The notes under the pieces are model-generated. The model was not told the origin of the DNA and made no database searches. It worked only from the letters and a program-made list of their open reading frames with translations. The translations under genes and the position numbers were made by a program. A stretch of 64,000 nucleotides of DNA, taken from contig NZ_VKAD01000001.1 in the NCBI RefSeq assembly GCF_008041945.1, forward strand, positions 1,612,001 through 1,676,000. The letters are read 5' to 3'. Of the stretch, positions 9,318 to 17,715 are shown piece after piece (the first letter of the stretch is position 1; each line of letters begins with the position of its first letter). Source of the stretch: Reinekea thalattae (GTDB taxonomy: Bacteria > Pseudomonadota > Gammaproteobacteria > Pseudomonadales > Natronospirillaceae).

Positions 9318-9857
9318 TCACTCGTTAATGATCTCGTTATAGACCGACACTTCTGTAAAGGCGGCATGATTCAATAGCCGCTCAGCATCGAATCGATGCC
9401 ACAACATACCTTCAGATTTAACCTGACCGCTAACAAAGGCTTGCATCGCCACTGGCAGCTCAGACTGCGGCGAGGGCTCTTGCGCATCGGTGCAATCACG
9501 CATACCTTCGAACTTATCCACTACCAAACCGGTTAACTGAGTATTGTGTTCAATAATTAATAACCGGCGTTGATTCTCAATGGCTCGACTCTGGCGACAA
9601 AAGAACAACGAGAGGTCAAACAACGGCACCAAATGGCCTCGAATATTGGAAACGCCAAGCAGCCACGGCTGAACGTTAGGCAGGCGGGTGTAAACAGGCA
9701 GCTTGATCAATTCCACCACACCCTCGATCGACGCCGCCAAACGGCAGCCTGCTGCTTGGAAACGCAACGCTCGCCAATTCTCTTGCGCAGCTAAGTCGGT
9801 AGAATCTTCGCCATGCTCCGACGCTGTTTGATTTATTGTTGATGGCAACTCTGACAT
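9318..9857 (-). CDS. pilI: PilI-like CheW-domain adaptor
   Basis: This 179-residue protein from the ATG at 9857 is a single CheW domain. The segment VYTRLPNVQPWLLGVSNIRG is very close to the PilI consensus. CheW-type proteins couple a chemoreceptor (here PilJ, 40 bp downstream) to the CheA-type protein. The first about 30 residues are poorly conserved and the start is uncertain: a GTG at 9869 is also in frame, and neither start has a strong ribosome binding site. It is the first gene of the pilI–pilJ–chpA operon; the usual upstream pilG and pilH are absent, and the divergent neighbour is gshB. Confidence 0.85.
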   Translation of the reverse strand: MSELPSTINQTASEHGEDSTDLAAQENWRALRFQAAGCRLAASIEGVVELIKLPVYTRLPNVQPWLLGVSNIRGHLVPLFDLSLFFCRQSRAIENQRRLLIIEHNTQLTGLVVDKFEGMRDCTDAQEPSPQSELPVAMQAFVSGQVKSEGMLWHRFDAERLLNHAAFTEVSVYNEIINE

Positions 9858-9869
9858 GTGGCTTGGCAC

Positions 9870-10206
9870 CCGTTTGTCACTGAACTATCGGCTATAGGCT
9901 CGATCTAATGGGCACTTACTGCATTACAGCCTGCGCTGTAATAAACCCTGAGCGGTGTATTTATGCCGATCGATTTATCATTAAATTAGTATTAAGCCTT
10001 TGATTTTAAATCATTCTTCGATACAACTGTTAATTTATAACAAACTTATTTAATGAACCGCTGACAAACGAACAGAAATTGAGCCACTATCGGCTCTATT
10101 TAATGCTATTTGCAGTCATCAGTCGGCACTGAGTCGATAAAGTCGTTTTGACCGATGGCGGTTTCATTTACCATGTCACTTATTTTTCAGCTCATTAGGA
10201 ATCACT
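9870..10206. other. divergent spacer between pilI and gshB with two palindromes
   Basis: This is a 337-bp AT-rich spacer without a supportable gene. It contains a perfect 8-bp inverted repeat ATTACAGC-CTGC-GCTGTAAT (9923-9942) and a 13-bp palindrome TGATTTTAAATCA (10001-10013). Either could be a regulator site or hairpin for the pil operon. In Pseudomonas pilG and pilH occupy this place; I find no remnant of a receiver domain here. Confidence 0.5.
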
Positions 10207-11160
10207 ATGGCCATTCAGCTTGCAATTATTATGGATCCCATTGAACAGGTTAACTATAAAAAGGACAGCTCACTGGCCATGCTTTGGGCCGCAGCCGAAC
10301 GTGGCTGGCAATTGCATTACCTTACGCCATCGGACCTTTACCTAGAAAACGGCCAAGCCATGGGTTTGGCGCATCCGCTCAAGGTATTTAAAGACCCAGA
10401 TCATTTTTACGAAAAAGGCGAAGCGGTAACCAAAGTGCTCGCCGATTTCGATGTCATCCTAATGCGTAAAGACCCACCGTTTGACAACGAATACATCTAT
10501 GCAACCTACCTACTGGAAAACGCAGAGCGCCAAGGTACGCTTGTCGTGAACAAGCCGCAAAGCTTACGCGACTGCAATGAGAAGGTATTTGCGACCGAAT
10601 TTGCCGAACTGACACCAGAGCACCTCATCAGCAAAAACAGTCAACTGCTGAAGGCGTTTCATGCCAAGCATGGCGATGTCATATTCAAGCCACTCGATGG
10701 CATGGGCGGCAGCGCCATCTTTCGTCTCAAAGCCGATGATCCAAATGTCAGCGTTATCATTGAAACGCTGACCAAAGATGGCAACGAACAGATTATGGCG
10801 CAGAAATATCTGCCTGAGATTAAAGATGGCGACAAACGTATTTTAGTGGTCGACGGCGAAGTCATGGACTATTGCTTAGCGCGCCTACCCGCCAAAGGTG
10901 AAACGCGCGGCAACCTAGCAGCCGGCGGCACGGGTCGCCCGCAACCATTGAGCGATTCTGATCGAGCACTCGCGGAGAAAATAGCCCCCGAGCTGGTTAA
11001 GCGCGGACTGATCTTTGTTGGGCTCGATGTTATTGGTAATTATCTCACCGAAATCAACGTCACCAGCCCAACCTGTATTCGCGAAATTGATAACGAATAC
11101 GGCACCGACATCGCTGGGCGCTTGATGAACGCGATCGAAAAAAGACTGGCCTCTCGTTAG
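10207..11160 (+). CDS. gshB: glutathione synthetase
   Basis: This 317-residue cytoplasmic ATP-grasp ligase joins gamma-glutamylcysteine and glycine to make glutathione. The length matches the family. The N-terminus (MAIQLAIIMDPIEQVNYKKD) is the typical GshB start, KPLDGMGGSAIFR is the glycine-rich ATP loop, and LTEINVTSPTC near the C-terminus carries the metal- and substrate-binding Glu and Asn. TAGGAAT lies before the ATG. It is followed on the same strand by a TonB-family gene and ruvX, the order known from Pseudomonas, where gshB also borders the pil-chp genes. Confidence 0.96.
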   Translation: MAIQLAIIMDPIEQVNYKKDSSLAMLWAAAERGWQLHYLTPSDLYLENGQAMGLAHPLKVFKDPDHFYEKGEAVTKVLADFDVILMRKDPPFDNEYIYATYLLENAERQGTLVVNKPQSLRDCNEKVFATEFAELTPEHLISKNSQLLKAFHAKHGDVIFKPLDGMGGSAIFRLKADDPNVSVIIETLTKDGNEQIMAQKYLPEIKDGDKRILVVDGEVMDYCLARLPAKGETRGNLAAGGTGRPQPLSDSDRALAEKIAPELVKRGLIFVGLDVIGNYLTEINVTSPTCIREIDNEYGTDIAGRLMNAIEKRLASR

Positions 11161-11210
11161 GCCAGCGAGCGTATCGTCAACCGACATGATGACAAACTGA
11201 GACAGCATCA

Positions 11211-12110
11211 ATGAACCCAGCCGACTCAACTATCAGCGCGTTTGATCGCCTAAGTTTTACGATCTTTATTGCCTTGGCAGTCCATGCGCTGATTATCTTT
11301 GGCGTCAGCTTTACCAGCAGCCATTCGAGCAGTAAAAGCCCGACGCTCGATGTCACGCTGAGCTTACACGCTGAAAATAAAATCACTCAAGATGAGGCTG
11401 ATTTTTTATCCGATAAAGACCAGCAAGGCAGCGGCACCCTAGACCAAAAGGCGCTGCTTAAATCGACCGAAGAAGCAGAAATCGAAGACAATAAAATTTT
11501 TCAAACATCGGATTTAGAACAACAGATTACCTTTGCCGAACTCAGCCAAAGGAACAGTCGTATTATCAGTACCGACAGCAGCGCACAAAACAGCACGCCG
11601 ACGCCCTCTGAAGCGAGCGAAAGTAACAGCCAGCTAACACCTAACGCTAACCAAACACAGCTTAACAACATCACCGATGTTGCGACGCTAAAAGCTATGC
11701 TGGATAGCAGCCGACAAGAATACGCTAACCGACCAAGAGTAAGAACGCTGACTGCTTTGTCCGCAAAAAGGGCTGTCGATGCCGCCTATATTTTTCATTG
11801 GTTAGAAAAAGTTGAGCGTATCGGTAATCAAAACTACCCAATCGCTGCTCGACAAAATCGGCTCACTGGCGCGGTGCGTTTGTCGGTACAAATAAATGCC
11901 GATGGTACTTTGAAATCAGTCACCGTCTCTCAATCATCTGGCCATGCATTACTTGACCAGGCTGCGAAACAAATCGTTTATTTGGCAGCACCTTTTGAGC
12001 CGCTCACTGCCGAAATGTTGCAAGGCATGAACACACTAGAAATTATTCGTACTTGGCATTTCCGCGTCGACAATCGCTTTGAAGCTTCACGCAGCGACCT
12101 GCTTGAATAG
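11211..12110 (+). CDS. TonB-family energy transducer (TonB3-like)
   Basis: This 299-residue protein has one N-terminal TM helix (about 16-35), a polar Ser/Asn/Gln-rich periplasmic linker and a C-terminal TonB domain (about 205-285) with YPIAARQNRLTGAVRLSVQI and the Gly-Asp-Gly turn region. TonB proteins pass inner-membrane proton-motive energy to outer-membrane receptors. In P. aeruginosa the homologue in this position (tonB3) is linked to twitching motility, which fits the nearby pil genes. No exbB/exbD lie near. It starts 50 bp after gshB, probably in one operon. Confidence 0.85.
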   Translation: MNPADSTISAFDRLSFTIFIALAVHALIIFGVSFTSSHSSSKSPTLDVTLSLHAENKITQDEADFLSDKDQQGSGTLDQKALLKSTEEAEIEDNKIFQTSDLEQQITFAELSQRNSRIISTDSSAQNSTPTPSEASESNSQLTPNANQTQLNNITDVATLKAMLDSSRQEYANRPRVRTLTALSAKRAVDAAYIFHWLEKVERIGNQNYPIAARQNRLTGAVRLSVQINADGTLKSVTVSQSSGHALLDQAAKQIVYLAAPFEPLTAEMLQGMNTLEIIRTWHFRVDNRFEASRSDLLE

Positions 12111-12168
12111 GCTCACAAAACCATTTACAACCCATTCACTAAACGAGAACAAATAGAGAGACCTTTCG

Positions 12169-12618
12169 ATGGAGCAAACTTGGTTAGGCTTTGACTGGGG
12201 ACTGGGCTGGATTGGCGTTGCCAGTGGTCAAACTGCGACCTACACAGCATCCGAATTAAAACCACTACGTGCTCGCAATGGCATTCCCAACTGGGACGAT
12301 ATCGATGCGCTTGTTGCGCTGTGGAAGCCTGCTGGTTTTGTTGTCGGCATCCCTTACAACCTAGATGGTTCTGAATTCGACATGACGGTTCGAGCCAACA
12401 AATTCCGCAAACGTTTACACGGCCGCTACGGTTTACCGGCCGAAGGTATCGATGAACGCCTGTCGACCAAAGAGGCTCACCAGCATTTAGCTCAGCAAGG
12501 CACACAATCAACAATGTCGCTTAAAAAAGCGAAGCAAGCCAACCTAGATGGCATTGCTGCACAAATTATTTTGCAATCCTGGTTAGAACAACAGCGCAAT
12601 AAAACCAACGCCGAATAA
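12169..12618 (+). CDS. ruvX: RuvX/YqgF-type Holliday junction resolvase-like nuclease
   Basis: This 149-residue protein has an RNase H-like fold and belongs to a family involved in pre-16S rRNA 5' maturation and possibly Holliday junction resolution. WLGFDWGLGWIGVASG carries the first catalytic Asp, DERLSTKEA the conserved Glu/Arg motif, and LDGIAAQIIL the final Asp. The usual FDFGTKRIG reads FDWGLGWIG. It is the third gene after gshB and tonB; the yqgE that often precedes it is missing. It converges with the diguanylate cyclase gene, with only two bases between stop codons. Confidence 0.92.
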   Translation: MEQTWLGFDWGLGWIGVASGQTATYTASELKPLRARNGIPNWDDIDALVALWKPAGFVVGIPYNLDGSEFDMTVRANKFRKRLHGRYGLPAEGIDERLSTKEAHQHLAQQGTQSTMSLKKAKQANLDGIAAQIILQSWLEQQRNKTNAE

Positions 12619-12620
12619 TG

Positions 12621-13589
12621 TTACGCCTGCCCTGTGCCTGCTAATGTGATTTGATTACGACCTGCGTTTTTCGATTGATACAACGCTTGGTCGGCAACCT
12701 TCATCCATGCGCGGTGATCCGCCAGCTGATCGCTCCATCCGGCAACACCTAAACTGATGGTCAATTTAATTTCACCCTGAGCGGTATGGAAACTGGTTTG
12801 CTCTACTGTTTCACGTAGCCGCTCGGCAAATTGCATCGCACTTTGGGTATCCGAATCGCGCAATAACAAAGCAAACTCTTCACCGCCGTAACGGCCATAG
12901 TAATCGCTAGCACGAGAGTTTTCTTGCAGTAATTTAGCCACCGCACGCAGCACTTCATCGCCAGTTTGATGACCATAGTTGTCGTTGATTTCTTTAAAGT
13001 GGTCGATGTCGAGCATGACCAAACTCATGTCACGAACCTTACGTTGCTGGCGCATAAATTCTGCTTCCAACAGCTCTTCCCAATGGCCGCGATTTAATAA
13101 CTGGGTTAGTCCGTCGGTACGACTGAGCTGAGCAAGCTGATCGTTAGCGCCTTTCAGTTCGATTTTACTAATGGCGGTATCAGAAACGTCGTAAACAATG
13201 ATGGCTAGATTTTGCACTTCGCCAGCAGGACCAATGACGGGAATAAAGGTCGTGTTCTGATACATGAAGGGGGTCATGCCGGTAACTGGCCGAGTGTTTT
13301 TAAACTTAAACACATAAGGCCGTTGTTCCCAAGTGGTAAAGGCTCGATTGCGTAATTGAATAACGGTTTCCGCCTTGTGCTTAAACCACTGCTCAGATAG
13401 CTCAGAAAAAACATCGAATAGACTTCGGCCAATTGCATCAGCTGAATCAACACCGGAATTGTTTTCAATAAACCCGTTCCATGCGGTTATGTTGTAATCT
13501 AAATCAAGAACAACAATACCTATATCGACGGTTTGTAGTACTTCAATAAGCCAATGAAATTCACTCATGCCGCCTGGTGACTGGCTCAT
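12621..13589 (-). CDS. PAS-GGDEF diguanylate cyclase
   Basis: This 322-residue soluble protein has an N-terminal PAS domain (about 10-140; TVDIGIVVLDLDYNITAWN) and a C-terminal GGDEF domain (about 160-318). It makes cyclic di-GMP from two GTP. The active site is GRYGGEEFALLL, and an RASD motif five residues upstream is the product-inhibition I-site. The ATG at 13589 is preferred to the GTG at 13595 because a GGAG site lies five bases before it. It begins two bases after the stop of the CheC-like gene, so translation is probably coupled. It is last in the receiver–CheC–cyclase operon. The PAS ligand is unknown. Confidence 0.92.
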   Translation of the reverse strand: MSQSPGGMSEFHWLIEVLQTVDIGIVVLDLDYNITAWNGFIENNSGVDSADAIGRSLFDVFSELSEQWFKHKAETVIQLRNRAFTTWEQRPYVFKFKNTRPVTGMTPFMYQNTTFIPVIGPAGEVQNLAIIVYDVSDTAISKIELKGANDQLAQLSRTDGLTQLLNRGHWEELLEAEFMRQQRKVRDMSLVMLDIDHFKEINDNYGHQTGDEVLRAVAKLLQENSRASDYYGRYGGEEFALLLRDSDTQSAMQFAERLRETVEQTSFHTAQGEIKLTISLGVAGWSDQLADHRAWMKVADQALYQSKNAGRNQITLAGTGQA

Positions 13590-13591
13590 AA

Positions 13592-14200
13592 TCACTCCAA
13601 TAAATAAGAAGCTTTGTCGCGCAAAACTTTTAAACTGTCCTCTGTGAATAATAATAATAGATCACAATTGACCTTGCGGCCTTCTAATTTATAAGGAATT
13701 TCGATAGTGAGTAAGCGAGACCAATCAGTGCTGTTATTATTAAGCAACTCACCAATATTTAAATGCTGGCCAAGAAGATAAGGCTGGCCTTGAGAGAAGT
13801 TCACATCCAATTGTTCGGCCAAGCCTTTTAGGCAAGCGCCGATTAAAATATTAGAGATATCCATCAGCAGTTCTAACTGAATCTGCTCGGTAATATCGCC
13901 GGTGTACTGGGTCAGCTCTGCCATATCAGAAAAACTGGCATCGTTAAATATTAGCAGTGCTTCGCCTGCGATTTTAGCACCGGTAAAGCCTTGGCAAACA
14001 GCACTGACGGATTCGGCATCAGCAACTGCTGACAACGCCATACTTAATTCGGAACGCTCAAGTAGGTTAACGACAGGAATAGGCATCACAACGAAAGTGT
14101 TTAATAGCCGAGCGAGTAAGTCTGCAGCTCGACCAACAGCCACATTACTGATTTCTTGAAAGCAATCTCTTAAATCTTCATCCAGTATTTCGTTATCCAA
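13592..14200 (-). CDS. CheC/CheX-like chemotaxis phosphatase
   Basis: This 202-residue soluble protein has two internally repeated CheC half-sites. The first, QEISNVAVGRAADLL followed downstream by a Pro, has the canonical Glu and Asn of CheC/FliY-type phosphatases, which dephosphorylate CheY~P. The second, MDISNILIGACLKGL, keeps Asn but has Asp in place of Glu. It lies 10 bp after a receiver-only gene and directly before a diguanylate cyclase. The plausible partner is that receiver rather than a flagellar CheY, but this is inferred from context. Confidence 0.82.
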   Translation of the reverse strand: MDNEILDEDLRDCFQEISNVAVGRAADLLARLLNTFVVMPIPVVNLLERSELSMALSAVADAESVSAVCQGFTGAKIAGEALLIFNDASFSDMAELTQYTGDITEQIQLELLMDISNILIGACLKGLAEQLDVNFSQGQPYLLGQHLNIGELLNNNSTDWSRLLTIEIPYKLEGRKVNCDLLLLFTEDSLKVLRDKASYLLE

Positions 14201-14210
14201 AAAGCCACCC

Positions 14211-14582
14211 TTATTTTGTATAGAGGCCGAAATCCTTAAGTGTATTCTTCAGAGTTTCTGGGTCGACTGGCTTTTTTAAGAAAGCAAGCGCACCCAGTTG
14301 TTTAACTCTAGCTTCGGCTTCGGGTTGAATATCACCGGAAATCACAATAACAACCGCCGGTAAGTCACGCGATTTGATTGTTTCCAGTACTCCATAGCCG
14401 TCGACAATAGGCATCGTCAAATCAAGTAACACCACTTCACCCTGTCCGCGGTTAATATACTCAATTGCTTCTGCACCGTTTTCAGCCAAGGTGATATCTA
14501 CATCCCAATCAGCTGGCAACGCCTTAACGACCTGCCGTCGGGCAAGCCTAGAATCATCTACGACCAGTAGCGGTAAAGACAT
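14211..14582 (-). CDS. single-domain CheY-like response regulator
   Basis: This 123-residue receiver has no output domain. The acidic pair is in LLVVDDSRLARR, the phospho-Asp in VVLLDLTMPIVDG, the Thr/Ser in VIVISGD and the Lys in FLKKPVD, so all residues needed for phosphorylation are present. It is first of three genes, with CheC and diguanylate cyclase genes following. It may signal by binding a partner, perhaps the cyclase or CheC-like protein. No cognate kinase is adjacent. Confidence 0.9.
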   Translation of the reverse strand: MSLPLLVVDDSRLARRQVVKALPADWDVDITLAENGAEAIEYINRGQGEVVLLDLTMPIVDGYGVLETIKSRDLPAVVIVISGDIQPEAEARVKQLGALAFLKKPVDPETLKNTLKDFGLYTK

Positions 14583-14690
14583 ATGTACTCCACTTCATCA
14601 TTACATTTAAATAAAGACAAATTCGCGTTAATTATCAACTTGATAGCGCGAATTAATATTTAAAAAAATCATAACTAAATACAAACTAGA

Positions 14691-17516
14691 CTAATGTGCT
14701 TCATCCCACGATTTTCCAACCCCTATGTCCACAACGAGAGGTACGTCTAAATTCGCACAGTGTTGCATGCGGAATTTAACCCCTTCAATAAGGGCATCTT
14801 GGTGCTCTTCGGCCACTTCAAAGACTAATTCATCGTGAACCTGCATAACCATGCGTGCTTTTAGGTTGCTATTCACCAACCAATTTTGCACGTCAACCAT
14901 AGCCATTTTAATAATATCGGCCGCGGTTCCTTGCATTGGAGCATTAATTGCCGTGCGCTCGGCACCTTTTCGAGCGATCTGGTTCGATGACATCAAGCCA
15001 GGCAAATACAGTCGTCGTCCAAATATCGTTTCAACGTAACCTAGTTCACTGGCTTCTGCACGTGTTTCATCCATATAACGACGCACACCGGGGTAGCGTT
15101 CAAAATAAGCATCAACATAGTTTTTAGCCTCGGTGCGGCTAATACCAAGCTGTTTGGCCAAGCCAAACGCCGACATACCGTAGATAAGACCAAAATTAAT
15201 CGCCTTGGCGGACCGGCGCTGCTCATCGGTCACCTCAGATTCGGGCAAGTCCATCACGTCTGCGGCCGTTGCTCGGTGAATGTCTTTGCCTTGCTTAAAG
15301 GCTTCGATCAAATTTTCATCCTGTGACAGGTGCGTCATGATGCGTAACTCAATTTGCGAGTAGTCGGCCGCAACAACGCTATAGCCTTCGGGTGCAATAA
15401 AGGCTTTGCGAATCGAGCGGCCTTCTTTGGTTCGAATCGGAATGTTTTGCAAATTCGGATCATTCGAGCTCAAACGGCCAGTCTGAGCACCGGTTTGATT
15501 GTAGGTTGTGTGCAGTCGCGCCTGATCATTATCGGCTAATCGCAGAACCTGCGTTGGCAGTGGGTCGGTATAGGTGCCGACCAGCTTACGCAAGTGCCGA
15601 GATTGCAGAATCAGACGCGCCAGCTCATGCTCTTCGGCCAATTCAGTTAACACCTCTTCGTTGGTCGATGGTGCTCCGCTGGCGGTTTTAGCAACCACCG
15701 GCAACTGCATCTTGTTAAACAGAATATCGGCCAGCTGCTTAGGCGAATCTAGGTTAAATTCAGTGCCTGCAATCTCATGAGCCTGTTGTTCTATGCTGGC
15801 CAAGCGGCTTTTAAAATCTTGACTGAGCGAATGCATGTAGTCGGTATCCAACACCACACCATTGCGTTCAATTTGCGACAAGACTTTCGACAATGGTCGC
15901 TCAATTTCATCATAAACTTTATCGATTCCGCGTATCAGCAAACCTTGCTTTAGCCAGTCGCCTAAACGCAACAACAGATCACTGCGCTCCGCCCACCAAG
16001 GGCCGATTTGTTCGGCAGCGACTTCAGCAGGCGATAGCTGACGCTTACCCGCCTTGCCGAGAAAATCTTCAATCGTTTTTGGCGTTTTTTCTAAATAGGT
16101 GATGAATAGATTATCGAGCGACAGCTGTGAAAAATGATTACTTAACGACTTATCGCGTTTAACCGTACTGTCGTAAACAAACGCCATCAATTGAACATCA
16201 TGCAACAGACGCGACGGCTGCCAATTTAACGCGGCAAATAAATGATGATCAGCTTTAAAGTTATAACCCGTTTTAACAATACTGTGCTGTTGCCAAAGTG
16301 GCTTGAGTTTAGCGAAAACCGCCTTGTAATCGAGCACTTCAGTTTGGGCTTCTTTAAAAGGAATATACCAAGCGCGACCCGCCTCTGCGGCAACGGTTAA
16401 GCCAACCCACTGCGGATTCATGTAATGCTCTTTTTCTAACACAGGCAAATAGGCAAGCTGCTTGGTTTGATTAACCCAACGAACAATGTCATCAAGTTGC
16501 TCCATTGCCGTAACAACCTGGTAATGCTGTTCTGCGGGCTCTGCCACAACAGGCTGATCCAAGACCGACGAAGAGGTGGCGTCTTTTGTTGCTGTGTCGC
16601 TGGCACTGCTGTTCTGATCTGTTGAGGCGTCAGCTGCTGGAGCCGCCATTTCTTTCAGCCAAGTGCGGAACTGAAAGCGCTCAAACAGCTGCCGCAAAAG
16701 CGACTCATCTGGCTCAGTTTTAGCAATATCAGCAACACCAAAATCCAATTCGACATCTAACTTGATGGTCGCTAGCTCATAGCTTAAATAAGCCATCTCT
16801 TTATGCGTTTCAAGCTTGGCAGCCATGGTTTTAGCGCCACGGAAGGTTAGGCTGGCAACCTCATCCAAGCGGCTGTAGATATCATCTAAACCACCTAAAC
16901 CTTGGATCAGCGCGAGCGCTGTTTTTTCACCCACACCGGGCACACCGGGAATGTTATCGACCTTATCGCCCATCAACGCTAAGTAATCGATCATCTTATC
17001 TGGATGAAAGCCGTATTTTGCTTCAACGCCGGGGATATCGAGGGTTTCATTTTTCATGGTATTAATCAGCGTTACCTGCTGTGATACCAACTGGGCCATG
17101 TCTTTATCGCCGGTACTGATGACACAGGGAATGTTCTGCTTTGTGGCTTGTGCCGCTAGGGTGCCAATCACATCATCGGCCTCAACGCCGCTGACACACA
17201 ACAGCGGCAAGCCCATAGCTTTCACCGTTTCGTGAATCGGTTCAATCTGCTGGCGTAGCTCTTCTGGCATTGGCGGGCGATTGGCCTTGTACTCGTCGTA
17301 GATGTCATTACGAAAGGTTGGCCCTTTGGCATCAAAAATGACCGCGATCTGACTGTCGGCGTAATCATTAATCAGCCGCCGTAACATCGATACCACGCCT
17401 TTAATGGCGCCGGTCTGCAAGCCTTCTGAATTCTCTAGCGGCGGCAACGCATGATAAGCACGAAACAAGTAAGAGGAGCCATCGACTAAGACGACAGGGG
17501 CTGGAGTATTGGACAT
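14691..17516 (-). CDS. polA: DNA polymerase I, proofreading site apparently degenerate
   Basis: This 941-residue protein works in Okazaki fragment maturation and repair. The N-terminal 5'-3' FEN nuclease (about 1-290) is intact, with GVEADDVIGTLA, STGDKDMAQLV and GDKVDNIPGVPGVG. The polymerase domain is intact, with DYSQIELRIMTHLSQD, KAINFGLIYGMSAFG and VMQVHDELVFEV. The middle 3'-5' exonuclease domain is present in length, but Exo I, which should read FDTET, is LPVLE (about residue 358). Exo II keeps NFKAD (about 422), and Exo III, which should read AEDAD, is AERSD (about 510). Three of the four metal-ligand Asp/Glu are therefore lost. It is divergent from thrB. Confidence 0.96.
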   Translation of the reverse strand: MSNTPAPVVLVDGSSYLFRAYHALPPLENSEGLQTGAIKGVVSMLRRLINDYADSQIAVIFDAKGPTFRNDIYDEYKANRPPMPEELRQQIEPIHETVKAMGLPLLCVSGVEADDVIGTLAAQATKQNIPCVISTGDKDMAQLVSQQVTLINTMKNETLDIPGVEAKYGFHPDKMIDYLALMGDKVDNIPGVPGVGEKTALALIQGLGGLDDIYSRLDEVASLTFRGAKTMAAKLETHKEMAYLSYELATIKLDVELDFGVADIAKTEPDESLLRQLFERFQFRTWLKEMAAPAADASTDQNSSASDTATKDATSSSVLDQPVVAEPAEQHYQVVTAMEQLDDIVRWVNQTKQLAYLPVLEKEHYMNPQWVGLTVAAEAGRAWYIPFKEAQTEVLDYKAVFAKLKPLWQQHSIVKTGYNFKADHHLFAALNWQPSRLLHDVQLMAFVYDSTVKRDKSLSNHFSQLSLDNLFITYLEKTPKTIEDFLGKAGKRQLSPAEVAAEQIGPWWAERSDLLLRLGDWLKQGLLIRGIDKVYDEIERPLSKVLSQIERNGVVLDTDYMHSLSQDFKSRLASIEQQAHEIAGTEFNLDSPKQLADILFNKMQLPVVAKTASGAPSTNEEVLTELAEEHELARLILQSRHLRKLVGTYTDPLPTQVLRLADNDQARLHTTYNQTGAQTGRLSSNDPNLQNIPIRTKEGRSIRKAFIAPEGYSVVAADYSQIELRIMTHLSQDENLIEAFKQGKDIHRATAADVMDLPESEVTDEQRRSAKAINFGLIYGMSAFGLAKQLGISRTEAKNYVDAYFERYPGVRRYMDETRAEASELGYVETIFGRRLYLPGLMSSNQIARKGAERTAINAPMQGTAADIIKMAMVDVQNWLVNSNLKARMVMQVHDELVFEVAEEHQDALIEGVKFRMQHCANLDVPLVVDIGVGKSWDEAH

Positions 17517-17715
17517 CTACGCTAATCTCGATCAGTAAAATAGTATTGCTGGGCAGTCTACCACAAGGCTGATCATCGCCGACACATCGCTTAGCTGGAG
17601 CCAGCTTATCACTGAAAAATAGCGACTTTGGCAATATCTGTCATTGACCCATCTCGCTGATTCCAATACTGTCCGCCTTATTCACCAATATAATATGAAG
17701 GTCCATTCGCATCAG

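Noticed and set aside
14691-17516. polA considered as a pseudogene because of lost exonuclease residues
   Set aside because: The frame is full length and all FEN and polymerase motifs are intact; only proofreading appears lost.
17644-17715. Upstream extension of thrB
   Set aside because: The ATG at 17716 gives the exact family N-terminus; the extra 24 residues have no homology.
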